Assembly: GCF_014208105.1 (NCBI RefSeq)
Contig: NZ_JACHMQ010000001.1
Coordinates: 4,340,001 to 4,404,000, forward strand
DNA from: Actinomadura coerulea
GTDB lineage: Bacteria; Actinomycetota; Actinomycetes; Streptosporangiales; Streptosporangiaceae
Direction of reading: 5' to 3'
Length of the DNA stretch: 64,000 nt
Shown here: in pieces, positions 17,204 through 26,864 of the stretch
Layout: every line of letters begins with the position of its first letter
How positions within the stretch are numbered: the stretch's first letter is position 1
The notes under the pieces: model-generated
Databases searched by the model: none
Told to the model about the DNA's origin: nothing
Seen by the model: only the letters and a program-made list of their open reading frames with translations
Translations under genes and position numbers: made by a program

Positions 17204-19201
17204 ATGCGACCGCTCGCCGCGTCCGACCCGGAGCGGGTCGGGCACTACCGGATGATCGGCGAGCTCGGCCGCGGCGGGATGGGCCGGGTGCTGCTGGGGA
17301 CCGCGCCCGACGGGCGGCCGGTCGCGGTGAAGCTCATGCACGCCCGGCTGACCTGCACCCCCGGTTTCCGGGAGCGGTTCCGCGCCGAGGTGGCGGCCAC
17401 CCGCAGCGTGTCGGGCGCGTACACGGCCGCGGTGCTCGACGCGGACGCCGACGCGCCGACCCCGTGGCTGGCCTCGGTGTACGTGCCGGGGCCGTCGCTG
17501 CGGGACGCGGTCCGGACGGCCGGGCCGCTGCCGGAGCCGGCGGTGCTGCGGCTGGCGGCCGGGCTCACGGCCGCGCTCGCGGAGATCCACCGGGCCGGGC
17601 TGGTGCACCGCGACCTCAAGCCGTCCAACGTGCTGCTGGCCGCCGACAGCCCCAAGGTGATCGACTTCGGGGTCGCGCGGGCGGCCGAGGGCGACGGCGG
17701 CGACGGGCCGACCGGCGTCCTGGCCGGAACGCCCGGGTACATGTCGCCGGAACAGGCCGAGGGACGGTCGGCGACCGCGGCCGGCGACGTCTTCTCGCTG
17801 GGGGCGGTGCTGGTGTACGCCTGCACCGGCCGGGGTCCCTTCGACGGGCCCGGCCCGGCGCAGGCGCTGTACAACGTCGTGCACGCCGAGCCCGACCTGT
17901 CCGGCGTGCCGGACAGGCTCCGTCCGGCCGTCGCGGCCTGCCTGGCCAAGGACCCGGCCCGGCGGCCGGACCCCGCCCGGCTGAGGGCGATGCTCGGCGC
18001 GGTCGCCCCGGCCGCGCAGCCGTGGCCGCCCGCGGTGCAGTGGATGATCGACGAGCGGCGGGCCTGGATCGGGTGGGCGCCCGTCCCGGAGCCCGCGGCG
18101 ACCCTGGCCTACCCGCGCCGCCCCCGCTCCGGCCCGTTCACCGTCCTCGGCTCCCCGCGCGGCGCGCTGGCGGCGCTCGGCGTGCTGGCGGTGTGCGCGG
18201 CGGTGGCCACGGCCCTGGTGGTGGTGCCGTGGTCGGGATCGGCTGCCCGGAGCGGCCCCGGGTCGCACCACTCCGCGGCACCGCCGCCGAGCCGATCGCT
18301 ACGCGGGCACACCGCGTCCGTGCGCGACCTGGTGTTCACTCCGGACGGCCGGACACTGGCCAGCGCCAGCGACGACGCCACGGTACGGCTCTGGAACGTC
18401 GCGGACGGGAAGCAGCTCCGCGCGCCCCTCGACCACCCCGACGGCGTCAACGCGCTGGCGATGAGCCACGGCGGCAGCACCCTGTACACCGCGGGCGACG
18501 ACGGCAGCCTCCGCCTCTTCCCGGTGTCGGGCAAGGGCGAGCCGAGCGACCTCGACATCGATCTCGGGCCCCTGACGTCCCTGGCCCTGAGCCCGGACGA
18601 CCGCGTCCTGGCCACCAGCAACACGGACCAGTCCGTGCGGCTGTGGGACCTGGACGACGGAAAGGTGGGCCCGCTCCTGGGGACCGACGCAGGCAACGTT
18701 CAGGCCCTGGCGTTCGCCCCGGACAGCCGGATGCTGGCCATCGGCACGACCGGCACCGAGCAGGACCCCAAGACCGGGAACACCCGCGGGGTGGCGCAGC
18801 TGTGGGAGGTGTACGACCGCAAGCGGCTCAGCGAGAACCTGTCCGGCCACGACTCCTGGATAGAGGACGTGGCGTTCAGCCCCGACGGGCAGACGCTGGC
18901 GACGGCGGGCGGTGAGACCGTCCGCCTGTGGGACGTGGCCCGGAGCTTGCAGACGGGCACTCCGTTCCAGTGCGACGGCCGCTGCCACACGGCGGAGTTC
19001 AGCCCGGACGGCCGCACCCTCGCGGCCGGAGGCTCGGAAGGGACCGTCCGCGTGTGGGACGTGGCCCGCCACCGGCAACTCGGCCCCACGCTCACCGGAC
19101 ACGACGGCGCCGTCCTCAGCGTGCGCTTCAGCCCGGACGGCCGCACCCTAGCCACCGGCACCCAAGACGGCACCATCCACCTATGGAAAGTGCCCGTGTA
19201 A
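17204..19201 (+). CDS. Ser/Thr protein kinase with membrane helix and WD40 propeller (tandem paralogue)
   Basis: 665 residues. The kinase domain has K43, catalytic D137 and DFG D154 at exactly the same positions as its neighbour. After the domain, an Arg/Pro-rich stretch precedes a membrane helix (ALAALGVLAVCAAVATALVVV), and then seven WD40 blades (GHTASVRDLVFTPDGRTLA to SVRFSPDGRTLATGTQDG). Start ATG 17204, with the in-frame GTG 17198 possible; only a weak AAGG precedes. Clearly a tandem duplication with the preceding gene. Substrates unknown. Confidence 0.92.
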   Translation: MRPLAASDPERVGHYRMIGELGRGGMGRVLLGTAPDGRPVAVKLMHARLTCTPGFRERFRAEVAATRSVSGAYTAAVLDADADAPTPWLASVYVPGPSLRDAVRTAGPLPEPAVLRLAAGLTAALAEIHRAGLVHRDLKPSNVLLAADSPKVIDFGVARAAEGDGGDGPTGVLAGTPGYMSPEQAEGRSATAAGDVFSLGAVLVYACTGRGPFDGPGPAQALYNVVHAEPDLSGVPDRLRPAVAACLAKDPARRPDPARLRAMLGAVAPAAQPWPPAVQWMIDERRAWIGWAPVPEPAATLAYPRRPRSGPFTVLGSPRGALAALGVLAVCAAVATALVVVPWSGSAARSGPGSHHSAAPPPSRSLRGHTASVRDLVFTPDGRTLASASDDATVRLWNVADGKQLRAPLDHPDGVNALAMSHGGSTLYTAGDDGSLRLFPVSGKGEPSDLDIDLGPLTSLALSPDDRVLATSNTDQSVRLWDLDDGKVGPLLGTDAGNVQALAFAPDSRMLAIGTTGTEQDPKTGNTRGVAQLWEVYDRKRLSENLSGHDSWIEDVAFSPDGQTLATAGGETVRLWDVARSLQTGTPFQCDGRCHTAEFSPDGRTLAAGGSEGTVRVWDVARHRQLGPTLTGHDGAVLSVRFSPDGRTLATGTQDGTIHLWKVPV

Positions 19202-19267
19202 CGAACTTTTGTCGGCGTCGAAGGTGTGCGTGGCCGGCCGGCGGGGCCGCCTGCGCCTGCGCCTGCG

Positions 19268-21040
19268 TCACGGCACACCGGTGGTGGATTGCTTGCTGCC
19301 TGCGGCGGCCTTGTTTCGGGGTGTGCGTTGGCGGGTTCGTCCGCGTCGGGCTGGTGGGCGGAGGGTCAGGAGGTCGTTGTCGCGTTCGATCGCTTCTAGG
19401 GACAGCGTGCGGTAGCCGGCCTCTTCGAAGAGGACGGTGATCCGGTCGGGTTCCACTCGCATGACCGTTCCGGCCCCCCATGCGGCGTGCTCCACCTCGG
19501 CGTGCAGGGAGAACGGGGCGTCGTCGGCATTGTTCGGGGGTGCGGCTGGTTCGCCGGCACGATCCGGCCCGGGGGTTGCTCCGGTTTTGCAGACGTCGCA
19601 GGTCCCGCATGAGCCCGGGTGGGGTTCGCCCAGGTATTCCAAGAGGAAGCGGCGGCGGCAGTCTGTTGTCTCCGCGTAGGCGCGCATCATGTCGATGCGT
19701 GAGTCGTCGACGCGCCGGCGGTTCTCGTCGAGTTCCGTGGCACGTGCCACGGCCTCCTCGGGCGGCGGACCCTCCTGGACGTATCGCAGGTCTCCCCGGC
19801 CGGTCGTTTCCACGGCTCCGGCCTGTTCCAGCAGGTTCACCAAGTTGGTGAGCTTCGTTGCGCCGATTTCCAGGGTGGTGCGCATCTCGCTCGCCGGAAC
19901 GACGCCGCCGTGCGCTTGGAGGAGCGTCGCGGTCTGGAGCATCTTCTCCTCGTCTGGCCTGCCCGCGGCGAAGAAGCGGCGCAGGCCAAGGTCCTGTGAG
20001 CGGTAGTACAGGACGGCGGCTGCGGGTTCCCCGTCTCGCCCGGCGCGGCCGATCTCCTGGTAGTACGACTCCGGCGATTCGGGCGGAGCGGCGTGCAGGA
20101 CGTAGCGGACGTCGGGCTTGTCGATCCCCATGCCGAACGCCGAGGTGGCCACGACGACATCGAGTTCGTCGCCCTGGAACGCCTCGTGCACCCGGTGACG
20201 GTCCGCCGCCTTCATCCCGGCGTGATAGGACGCCGCGCGCAGGCCCGCCGCGGCCAGTTCCTCGCCGTACGCCTCAGCGTCGCGCCTGGTGGCGACGTAG
20301 ACGAGGCCCAGCCCCTTTCGTCCGGCGGCGTCCTCGATCAGCGCCTGTCTCTTGTCCGTCTCCTCGTGGAACCGCCGCACCTTCAGGGACAGGTTCGGCC
20401 GGTCGAAACCGCGGACGATCTGCTGTGCCTCCGCCAGCCCGAGGGTCGCGACGATGTCGTCGCGCACCGGCGGCGAGGCGGTCGCGGTCAGCGCGATCAC
20501 CGGGGGATGCCCGAGGCGCTCGATCACGCGGCCGAGCCGCTGGTAGTCCGGCCGGAAATCGTGGCCCCACGAGGAGACGCAGTGCGCCTCGTCGACGGCG
20601 ATCAGCGAGGGGCGCACGGCGGCGAGCCGCTCCACGACCGACGGCTTGGCCAGTTGCTCGGGTGAGAGGAAGATGTACTCCGCTTCGCCCGCCCGGATCT
20701 GGTCCATGGCGTCCTCGCTCGCCCCGCCGGACTGGGCGGAGTTGACCATCACGGCGCCGCCGGCGTCGCGGCCGGTGAGCGCGACCATCTGGTCCCGCTG
20801 CAGGGCGATCAGGGGTGAGATCACCACGGTCGGCCCGGGGAGCAGTTGGGCGGGTACCTGGTAGACGGCCGACTTGCCGCCGCCGGTCGGCATGACCAGC
20901 AGGACGTCGCGGCCCCGCAGCAGGTGCTCCATCGCCTCGCCCTGGCCCGGCCGCAGGTCCGGCCAGCCGAACACCTCCCTGGCCACCCGGCGCAGCCGGC
21001 GACGCCTGCCCATCCGGCCCCAGACGTCCCGCATGCCCAT
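19268..21040 (-). CDS. recQ: RecQ family ATP-dependent DNA helicase
   Basis: 590 residues. Superfamily 2 helicase motifs are in order: LRPGQGEAMEHLL (Q/0), MPTGGGKSAVYQ (I), VDEAHCVSSWGHDFRPDY (II and aromatic-rich loop), ALTATAS (III), SYHAGM, VVVATSAFGMGIDKPDVRYV (V) and YYQEIGRAGRDG (VI). A zinc-binding segment (CRRRFLLEYLGE, CGTCDVC) and a C-terminal KOW-like module (AAWGAGTVMRV) follow. ATG 21040 has GAGGAGGA upstream. It unwinds DNA in recombination and repair. Confidence 0.93.
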   Translation of the reverse strand: MGMRDVWGRMGRRRRLRRVAREVFGWPDLRPGQGEAMEHLLRGRDVLLVMPTGGGKSAVYQVPAQLLPGPTVVISPLIALQRDQMVALTGRDAGGAVMVNSAQSGGASEDAMDQIRAGEAEYIFLSPEQLAKPSVVERLAAVRPSLIAVDEAHCVSSWGHDFRPDYQRLGRVIERLGHPPVIALTATASPPVRDDIVATLGLAEAQQIVRGFDRPNLSLKVRRFHEETDKRQALIEDAAGRKGLGLVYVATRRDAEAYGEELAAAGLRAASYHAGMKAADRHRVHEAFQGDELDVVVATSAFGMGIDKPDVRYVLHAAPPESPESYYQEIGRAGRDGEPAAAVLYYRSQDLGLRRFFAAGRPDEEKMLQTATLLQAHGGVVPASEMRTTLEIGATKLTNLVNLLEQAGAVETTGRGDLRYVQEGPPPEEAVARATELDENRRRVDDSRIDMMRAYAETTDCRRRFLLEYLGEPHPGSCGTCDVCKTGATPGPDRAGEPAAPPNNADDAPFSLHAEVEHAAWGAGTVMRVEPDRITVLFEEAGYRTLSLEAIERDNDLLTLRPPARRGRTRQRTPRNKAAAGSKQSTTGVP

Positions 21041-21234
21041 TCGGTCCTCCTCGCGCAGTGCCCCCGCCGCCGAGTTCGAGGACGTACGTCGGCGTGGCAC
21101 CGACCGTCCTCCCTCGCCGGAAGCGACGAAACACGCGGGACTCTCCCTCAAGAACGTCCGCGAAAACGTCCAGCCGCATTGCACTGCGATAACGCCCGCG
21201 CGGGAGGTGGTCGCCCCCGGGCGGCCAGCGGCGG

Positions 21235-22179
21235 TCAACGGGAGGTGCGGACGCGGTGGACGAGGTCTTCGGCGGCCTCCTGCCAGCGGGGGTGGTGGAA
21301 GGCGAAGCCTGTTTCGAGGAGGCGGCCGGGGATCACGCGGCGGCTTTTCAGTAGTAGTTCGGTGTCCGTGCGCAGGGCGAGGGCACCGAGTTCGGCCATC
21401 CATTTCGTCGCGGGCAGGCCTATCGGGACGCCCCACGCGGTGCGCAGTGTCCGCATCAATGAGCGCTGCGGCACGGGTGCGGGGGCGGCGAGATTCACCG
21501 GCCCGTCGATTTCGTCGTCAGCGATCAGGAATTCCACCGCGCGGACGAAGTCCTGGTCATGGATCCAGGACACGTACTGCGCACCGCCCGCGACCGGGCC
21601 GCCGAGGCCGAGCCGGGCCAGCCAGAGCAGGTAGTCGAAGACCCCGCCGCGGTCGGGGCTCATCACCATGGCGGAGCGCAGGGCGACCTTGCGGGTGGAC
21701 GGAGTCTCGGCCTGCCGCTGCGCCCGCTCCCATTCCTCGGCGATCTTCACGCTGTAGGCCCAGTAGCCGGGAACCCCGGGCTCCGTGCCGCCGATCACGC
21801 CGGACGCCTCGTCGTTGGGCGCGTCGTGGCGGTGGGCGTAGATCGTGGCGGTGCTCATCTGGAGCCAGACCCGGGGAGGCTTCGCGGCGCCGGCGATCGC
21901 CGCACCGACCGCCCGGGTGGAACGCACCCGCGAATCCATCATGTCCTGGAGGGTGGCCGGCGTGTACCGGCAGCTCACGCTGCGCCCGGCCAGGTTGATC
22001 ACCACATCGCTGCCGTCGATCGCCCTGGTCCAGGGGCCCGGGTTCTCGCCGTCCCAGCCGATCTCGTGCTCGCGTACGGGGCGCCTGGTCAGGACCACGA
22101 CGTCATGGCCTGCGGCGGACAGCGCACGGTACAGGACCGCGCCTACCTGGCCGGTCCCTCCGGGCATCACGATTCTCAT
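21235..22179 (-). CDS. TIGR01777-family NAD(P)-binding epimerase-like protein
   Basis: 314 residues, extended SDR fold. IVMPGGTGQVG is the N-terminal nucleotide-binding loop; VVINLAGRSV and the C-terminal ETGFAFHHPRWQEAAEDLV (DUF1731-like) are typical of the family, which includes E. coli YfcH. The substrate is not known. I chose ATG 22179 because GGAGGG lies just upstream; a longer frame begins at 22212. Confidence 0.85.
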   Translation of the reverse strand: MRIVMPGGTGQVGAVLYRALSAAGHDVVVLTRRPVREHEIGWDGENPGPWTRAIDGSDVVINLAGRSVSCRYTPATLQDMMDSRVRSTRAVGAAIAGAAKPPRVWLQMSTATIYAHRHDAPNDEASGVIGGTEPGVPGYWAYSVKIAEEWERAQRQAETPSTRKVALRSAMVMSPDRGGVFDYLLWLARLGLGGPVAGGAQYVSWIHDQDFVRAVEFLIADDEIDGPVNLAAPAPVPQRSLMRTLRTAWGVPIGLPATKWMAELGALALRTDTELLLKSRRVIPGRLLETGFAFHHPRWQEAAEDLVHRVRTSR

Positions 22180-22322
22180 CGGCCCTCCCCCGTCTCGTGA
22201 AACGAGCCTCACGCAAGTATTTGAACACGTTCAATTGCTGGTCGCAAGGCGATCGCTCGGCCGGGCCGAGCGGGGACGGCCGGCCAATGGCGGTCAGGGG
22301 GCCGGGCCGGGATGATGTCGGG

Positions 22323-23579
22323 ATGATCCGATCCCGGCTCGGTGCCGCTCTCTTGATCCTGGTGTCCACGGCCGGGGCCTCCTGCTCCGGTGCCTCGCTG
22401 AGGCTCCCGTCCCGGGAGGGACCGCCCGCGGCCTGGTCTCTGTCCGTGCCGACCGGCGAGAACACCACGGCGATCGCCGGGCGGGTCGCGGTGATCGCGA
22501 ACGACCGGGCGGTCCTCGGTGTCGACCCCGGGTCCGGACGGGAGCTGTGGCGGGTGCCCTCCGGTGAGGACGACGAGGTCGACGTGGCAGGCGACCTGAT
22601 CGTGCATCGGTGGAAGGCCGCAACGGCCGACACGGTCCGGTTCAGTGTCATCGATCCGGCGAACGGCGGGACGCTCTGGCAGGACGGTCCGGTCATGAGG
22701 GCGCGGGTCACGCGGGACGCCGTGCTCACCACCGTCTGCGGCGAGGGGGTCAACTGCGAGATCACCCGGAAGGATCTGCGCACCGGGAAGGTCCGCTGGA
22801 GGCTCGGGAGCGAGGACGTGCGGTTGGCGAACACGGCGGTCGGGGTCCGTCCGCCGGCCGTCCCGGAGACCGGGCGGATCTTCGCCTCGCGCCGCGGCGA
22901 CGACCGGCCCCTGCCGCAGGCCTCCGGCGGAAGCGGCTGGTACTCGGTGGTGGTCGGGCGGACGCTGATCAGCACCGACCACGATCCTCCGTCCGGCGAC
23001 GGGGACTGCACGGTCACCGTCTCCGCGACCGAGGCGGGGACCGGTCACCGCGAATGGACCCGGAAGGTCTACGCGGGACGCGAGGCCGGTGGCGAGTGCG
23101 AGAAACGGCTCGCCCCGTCCAGCACCGGTCTCGACCTGATCGGCGACGGCCGACGGATCGCGGCGTCCACCGACACCGGCAGGCCGCAGGTCTTCGATCT
23201 CGCCTCGGGACGGACGGTCTGGCGTGGCGAAGCCCCGGGCGTCCCGATCGACGGTGACGGGCGCACGCTCCTGGTCCGCGAGCACGCGGACACCGGCGCC
23301 CTTTCGCTGCTGGACTTCGGTACCGGCCGCGTCCTGTGGAAGGCGCCCGAACCCGGGCTGCCGGGGACGTCCGCCAGCTGGGAGACCGCCGTCACGCAGC
23401 GGCGCGTCGCCGTCAGCGGAGCCGAGGACGACCATCCCTTCGTCCTGGTCTACGACGCGTCCACGGGCCGTCGCCTCGGCCGCTTCCCGGGCTGGCTGCA
23501 AGGGCTCGGCGACGACTGGGTCGCGATCGGCCACGACGCCAAGGCGAAGACGCTCACCTACGACTTCATCCGCGTCTGA
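22323..23579 (+). CDS. PQQ-repeat beta-propeller lipoprotein
   Basis: 418 residues with an N-terminal lipoprotein signal ending in ASC and a body of PQQ-like propeller repeats (VLGVDPGSGRELWRV, LRTGKVRWRLGS, DFGTGRVLWKAP, VYDASTGRRLG). Such proteins act outside the membrane as scaffolds; an enzymatic role is not implied. The start ATG 22323 has a weak ribosome site. Confidence 0.8.
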   Translation: MIRSRLGAALLILVSTAGASCSGASLRLPSREGPPAAWSLSVPTGENTTAIAGRVAVIANDRAVLGVDPGSGRELWRVPSGEDDEVDVAGDLIVHRWKAATADTVRFSVIDPANGGTLWQDGPVMRARVTRDAVLTTVCGEGVNCEITRKDLRTGKVRWRLGSEDVRLANTAVGVRPPAVPETGRIFASRRGDDRPLPQASGGSGWYSVVVGRTLISTDHDPPSGDGDCTVTVSATEAGTGHREWTRKVYAGREAGGECEKRLAPSSTGLDLIGDGRRIAASTDTGRPQVFDLASGRTVWRGEAPGVPIDGDGRTLLVREHADTGALSLLDFGTGRVLWKAPEPGLPGTSASWETAVTQRRVAVSGAEDDHPFVLVYDASTGRRLGRFPGWLQGLGDDWVAIGHDAKAKTLTYDFIRV

Positions 23580-23757
23580 ACGGCCTGCCGCGACCCGGCT
23601 CAGGCCAGGCGGGACACGATGAGCCTCCCGCCGCCAGTACCCGCGGCAAACGCCCGACCTCGTCGGTGCACGACCGGGTGAATCCGGCCGCCGATGCGGC
23701 TTTCTGCGCGGCGGCGACGACCTGCGGGATCTCCCCGGACGGGGTGCGCTCTGTCAT
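23566..23757 (-). pseudogene. Truncated O-methyltransferase N-terminus
   Basis: The first ~45 of 63 codons read like the N-terminal helices of class I O-methyltransferases (VVAAAQKAASAAGFTRSC then EVGRLPRVLAAGG). The SAM-binding glycine motif that should follow is missing; unrelated residues run to a stop inside the convergent propeller gene. The ATG overlaps the stop of the TetR gene (ATGA). Probably the stump of a deleted gene once co-transcribed with the regulator. Confidence 0.55.
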
Positions 23758-24458
23758 GGCGTTCCCTTCCTGGCCTGTCTCTTCGTCCGCGGCCCCGGCG
23801 TGCCGGCCGAGGCGTCTTCCAGACGATCGACCGTGGCCGCGGCGATCCCGGCGTCGGGGGTGGTGGAGCAGGCCGTGCGCAAGGTCGCGGTCAGGGCGCT
23901 GGTCGCCAGCCGGACGAGATGCTCTTGCGGGACGTCGTGGTGCTGGATGTGGTCGACGATGAGTTCGTCGAGGTAGCCGACCCAGCCGCGCATGGAGGCG
24001 CGGAGTACGGGATGGACGGGGTGTTCGGCGCCGAGGGCGTCGAGGACGCGGAGAGCGCCCTGCCAGCGCAGGTCCTCGATGATGGCGCGGACCTCGGGGT
24101 CCGAACCGTTTCCGCCGCGGATGAGGGTGAGGAATCCCGCGGCGTGGCGGTCCATGTAGGTGATGTGCCGGTTGATGGCGTCGCGCAGCCGCTCGGCCGG
24201 CGTCTCGCCTTCGGGCGGGGTCTCCTGAAGGGTTCGCAGCGCTTCGCCGGCCGCACGGATGGTGGCCAGGTAGAGCCCGCGCTTGTTGGTGAAGTGGTGC
24301 GCGATGAGCCCGTACGCGACGCCCGCTCGGCGCGCGATCTCGGTGGTGGTCACCTCGTCGTAGGCGCGTTCGGAGAACAGCTGCGAGGCGGCCGTGACGA
24401 GCCGGACGCGCCGGTCGACGCGGGGCGTCTCGGCGCCGTCGGGCTGCAGACCGGTCAT
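23754..24458 (-). CDS. TetR family transcriptional regulator
   Basis: 234 residues. The N-terminal helix-turn-helix is typical: LVTAASQLFSERAYDEVTTTEIARRAGVAYGLIAHHF split over residues ~20-60. The ligand domain ends in a charged, Gly-poor tail. It is divergent from an SDR gene, with a strong 19-bp palindrome between them, so it probably represses both. Confidence 0.9.
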   Translation of the reverse strand: MTGLQPDGAETPRVDRRVRLVTAASQLFSERAYDEVTTTEIARRAGVAYGLIAHHFTNKRGLYLATIRAAGEALRTLQETPPEGETPAERLRDAINRHITYMDRHAAGFLTLIRGGNGSDPEVRAIIEDLRWQGALRVLDALGAEHPVHPVLRASMRGWVGYLDELIVDHIQHHDVPQEHLVRLATSALTATLRTACSTTPDAGIAAATVDRLEDASAGTPGPRTKRQARKGTP

Positions 24459-24562
24459 GGCAGCAGCCTAGAGCGCGTTGGCGGCCGGCCGCGGAGCTCG
24501 GATACGGCGCGGTGCCCCGGCTCTTGCTTGACGGACCGGGAGAGCGGTATTACCGTCCCAAA

Positions 24563-24581
24563 TTGATTGATAATCAGTCAA
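24563..24581. promoter_or_regulatory. 19-bp palindromic TetR operator
   Basis: TTGATTGATAATCAGTCAA reads nearly the same on both strands (TTGAyTGATwATCArTCAA), centred at 24572, with only one mismatched symmetric pair. It lies between the TetR gene and the SDR gene. Confidence 0.75.
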
Positions 24582-24596
24582 CATGGGGAGGCCTTG

Positions 24597-24632
24597 ATGG
24601 GTGCCACCATTCCGGCGGGAGCAGGCGGGTGA
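24597..24632 (+). CDS. 11-codon leader ORF overlapping the SDR start
   Basis: ATG 24597 has GGGGAGG (24585-24591) 5 nt upstream and reads MGATIPAGAGG, then TGA. The stop overlaps the GTG of the SDR gene (GTGA). The arrangement suggests translational coupling through a leader peptide; alternatively it is the remains of an earlier start. Confidence 0.4.
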   Translation: MGATIPAGAGG

Positions 24633-25432
24633 GCCGTCGATCCGTGGCAGGGGCGCCGATCCTGTTGACGGGCGCTTCGAGCGGGATCGGCCGAGCGGTG
24701 GCGTTCGCCCTGGCGGAGCGGGGTGGGCGGTTGGCGATCGCCGCCCGGCGCCGGGCGGCCCTGGTCGAGGTCGCCGACCAGATCGAGGACGCCGGCCTGG
24801 TGCGTCCATGCGTGATCGAGGCGGACCTGTCCCGTCCCGGCGCGGCCGCCGAACTGGCGCGGGACGCGATGTCCGCGCTGGGCGGTGTCCGGATTCTGAT
24901 CAACAACGCCGGAGTCGGTCTGGTGGCCGCACAGAGCATCACCGGTGACGACGACCAGGCGCGGGCGCTCTTCGAGACGAACCTCTGGTCGCCGCTCGCC
25001 CTGACCCGCCATCTGTTCCCCGCCCTGCGCGACGGCGGCGGGATGGTGGTGAACGTGACCTCCACCCTGCGGGCCGTGCCGATCCCGCTTCTCGGCTACT
25101 ACGGCGCGTCCAAGGCCGCCCTGGCGCATTTGACCCTCACGCTGCGGCACGAACTGAAGGGCACCGGTGTGTCGGTACTGGAGATCGTCCCCGGCGCCAC
25201 GGACACCGCCGCCCGCGACATCGATCTGCTCCCCTGGCGGACCGGGCCGATGCGCACCCCGCCGCCGGTCTCTCCCGAGTCGGCGGCCAAGGCGATCGTG
25301 AAGGCCGTCGAGAGGGGCGGGCGTCGCCGCACCCATCCGGCGACGTCGCTCCTGCCACTGGAGGTGCCGGCCTTGGGCCGGCTCATCGCCGCGATCGTGA
25401 CGCGCCGCGTCGAGACCGGTTCCGCCGGGTAG
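24629..25432 (+). CDS. SDR family oxidoreductase
   Basis: 267 residues, classical SDR: LLTGASSGIGRAVA (cofactor loop), NNAGVG, catalytic Ser in NVTSTL, and YYGASKAALAHLT (YxxxK). It reduces or oxidises an unknown carbonyl or alcohol with NAD(P). The GTG start overlaps the stop of a leader ORF and is downstream of the palindromic operator, so TetR control is likely. Confidence 0.88.
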   Translation: MSRRSVAGAPILLTGASSGIGRAVAFALAERGGRLAIAARRRAALVEVADQIEDAGLVRPCVIEADLSRPGAAAELARDAMSALGGVRILINNAGVGLVAAQSITGDDDQARALFETNLWSPLALTRHLFPALRDGGGMVVNVTSTLRAVPIPLLGYYGASKAALAHLTLTLRHELKGTGVSVLEIVPGATDTAARDIDLLPWRTGPMRTPPPVSPESAAKAIVKAVERGGRRRTHPATSLLPLEVPALGRLIAAIVTRRVETGSAG

Positions 25433-25466
25433 GCGGCGGGCCCGCCCCGGTGTTTCCCGTGAGGGG

Positions 25467-26864
25467 TCAGGAGAGGGGGCCGGTGGCGACGGTGATGGTG
25501 CCTCCCGGGAGCCAGCTGGTGCCGGTGTGCGTGTGTTGCGCCGGAACTCTCGACGGCATGAAGGTGACGAGGGAGGCCGCGTACAGGCGGGCCGGGACGT
25601 CGTGTTCCCCGCTGCCGCGCCAGGCCTGGTAGCCGGTGGCGGTGGGTGTTTCGTCCGGGAAGCGGGCTCGTAGTTCGGCGGCGTAGCGGAGCGGGTCCGG
25701 GTCGCGCGGCGAGAAGCGCAGCGGGAGCATCTGGGCGGCGGGGATGGCGAGCAGCGGGGCGCTGAGCAGCCAGGGCGCAAGGTAGGCGCCCTGCCCGCGC
25801 AGGCTTCCCCGCGCCATCAGGCGGAGGGTCGCGTCCGCCTTCGACCAGCCCGAGACGAGGATGACCGGCCGGTTCGCGGCCGCTGCCGCGATCGTGACTC
25901 CGGTCCGCGCGCCCGCCTCCCGGACGGCCTGCGCCGCGGCCCGCGACCGGGGTGATCCGTCCTCGACGAGGTGGACGGAGCGGACTCCGCGGCCGGCGAG
26001 GAACCCGACCGTCGCGCGGAGGTCGGCGGCGTCGGCGGCGTCGAGCCGGTCGGCCGGGCACGGGACGGAGGCGCCGCCGCCCGAGACGAGGGTGCCGAGA
26101 GCGGCGCTCGCGCATTCGGGGCCGTCCGTGCGCAGCCGCGGCGACGCGGCCGGGCCCCGGCCGGTGTCGACCGCGAGAGAGGTCGTCCGGCCGCCGGACG
26201 CCAGGGTGATCCGGCTGCGGCCGGGCGGGAGCCACACCTGCCGCCAGGTCCCGGGCGCGCCCGGCATGCGGGCCGTGGCGCTCGCCGGATCGCGGGACGT
26301 CCCCACCGAGACCGGACGGTCACCGGTGTGGACGAGGTTCCAGCCGGGACGCTGCGGAGTCACCAGGATCGGCAGGCGCTCCCCCGCCAGGTCGACCTCG
26401 CGCAACAGCGGAACGCCGGGCGCGACCCGGTCCCGGACGACCGTGAGCGAGCCGCCCACGGTGAGTGTCGCGAGCGCGGCGGCCAGCACCGCGCCGGACG
26501 CGGCGGAGCGCCGGGGGTGCTGGAGCGCGCGGGGCGTCGCGAGCACCACCGCGGCCAGCGCGAGGGCCACGAGGACGCGGTCCACGGCCACCAGGCATCC
26601 GACCGCCGCGACGGCCGCGACGATCGAGACGAGCACGGTGAGGCGGCGGGACGGCGGGCCGGTGCGCGGCCGGAGCAGCGCGGCGCCCGCCACGACCGCG
26701 GTGGCGAGCAGGGCGACGACGCGGATCGCCGTGGTGCCCCACCCGCCGTCCGGCACCGCGCCGTGGCCGCCGTGACCGCCGTCCGCCCACGCCGGGGAGG
26801 CGAGGAGCGGCAGCAGCGCCGCCGCCCCCGCCAGCGCGCGCCGGACGTCAGCGGACGTCGGCAT
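25467..26864 (-). CDS. Membrane protein, partner of SBP56-like propeller
   Basis: 465 residues, no family recognised. It has a signal peptide, a HGGHG motif in the mature N-terminus, about four membrane helices (~45-150), then a long outer part and possibly one more helix region (AYLAPWLLSAPLLAIPAAQMLPL). The ATG is 17 bp inside the upstream gene, so translation is coupled. The histidine-rich start may bind a metal, perhaps copper, which is inference. Confidence 0.65.
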   Translation of the reverse strand: MPTSADVRRALAGAAALLPLLASPAWADGGHGGHGAVPDGGWGTTAIRVVALLATAVVAGAALLRPRTGPPSRRLTVLVSIVAAVAAVGCLVAVDRVLVALALAAVVLATPRALQHPRRSAASGAVLAAALATLTVGGSLTVVRDRVAPGVPLLREVDLAGERLPILVTPQRPGWNLVHTGDRPVSVGTSRDPASATARMPGAPGTWRQVWLPPGRSRITLASGGRTTSLAVDTGRGPAASPRLRTDGPECASAALGTLVSGGGASVPCPADRLDAADAADLRATVGFLAGRGVRSVHLVEDGSPRSRAAAQAVREAGARTGVTIAAAAANRPVILVSGWSKADATLRLMARGSLRGQGAYLAPWLLSAPLLAIPAAQMLPLRFSPRDPDPLRYAAELRARFPDETPTATGYQAWRGSGEHDVPARLYAASLVTFMPSRVPAQHTHTGTSWLPGGTITVATGPLS

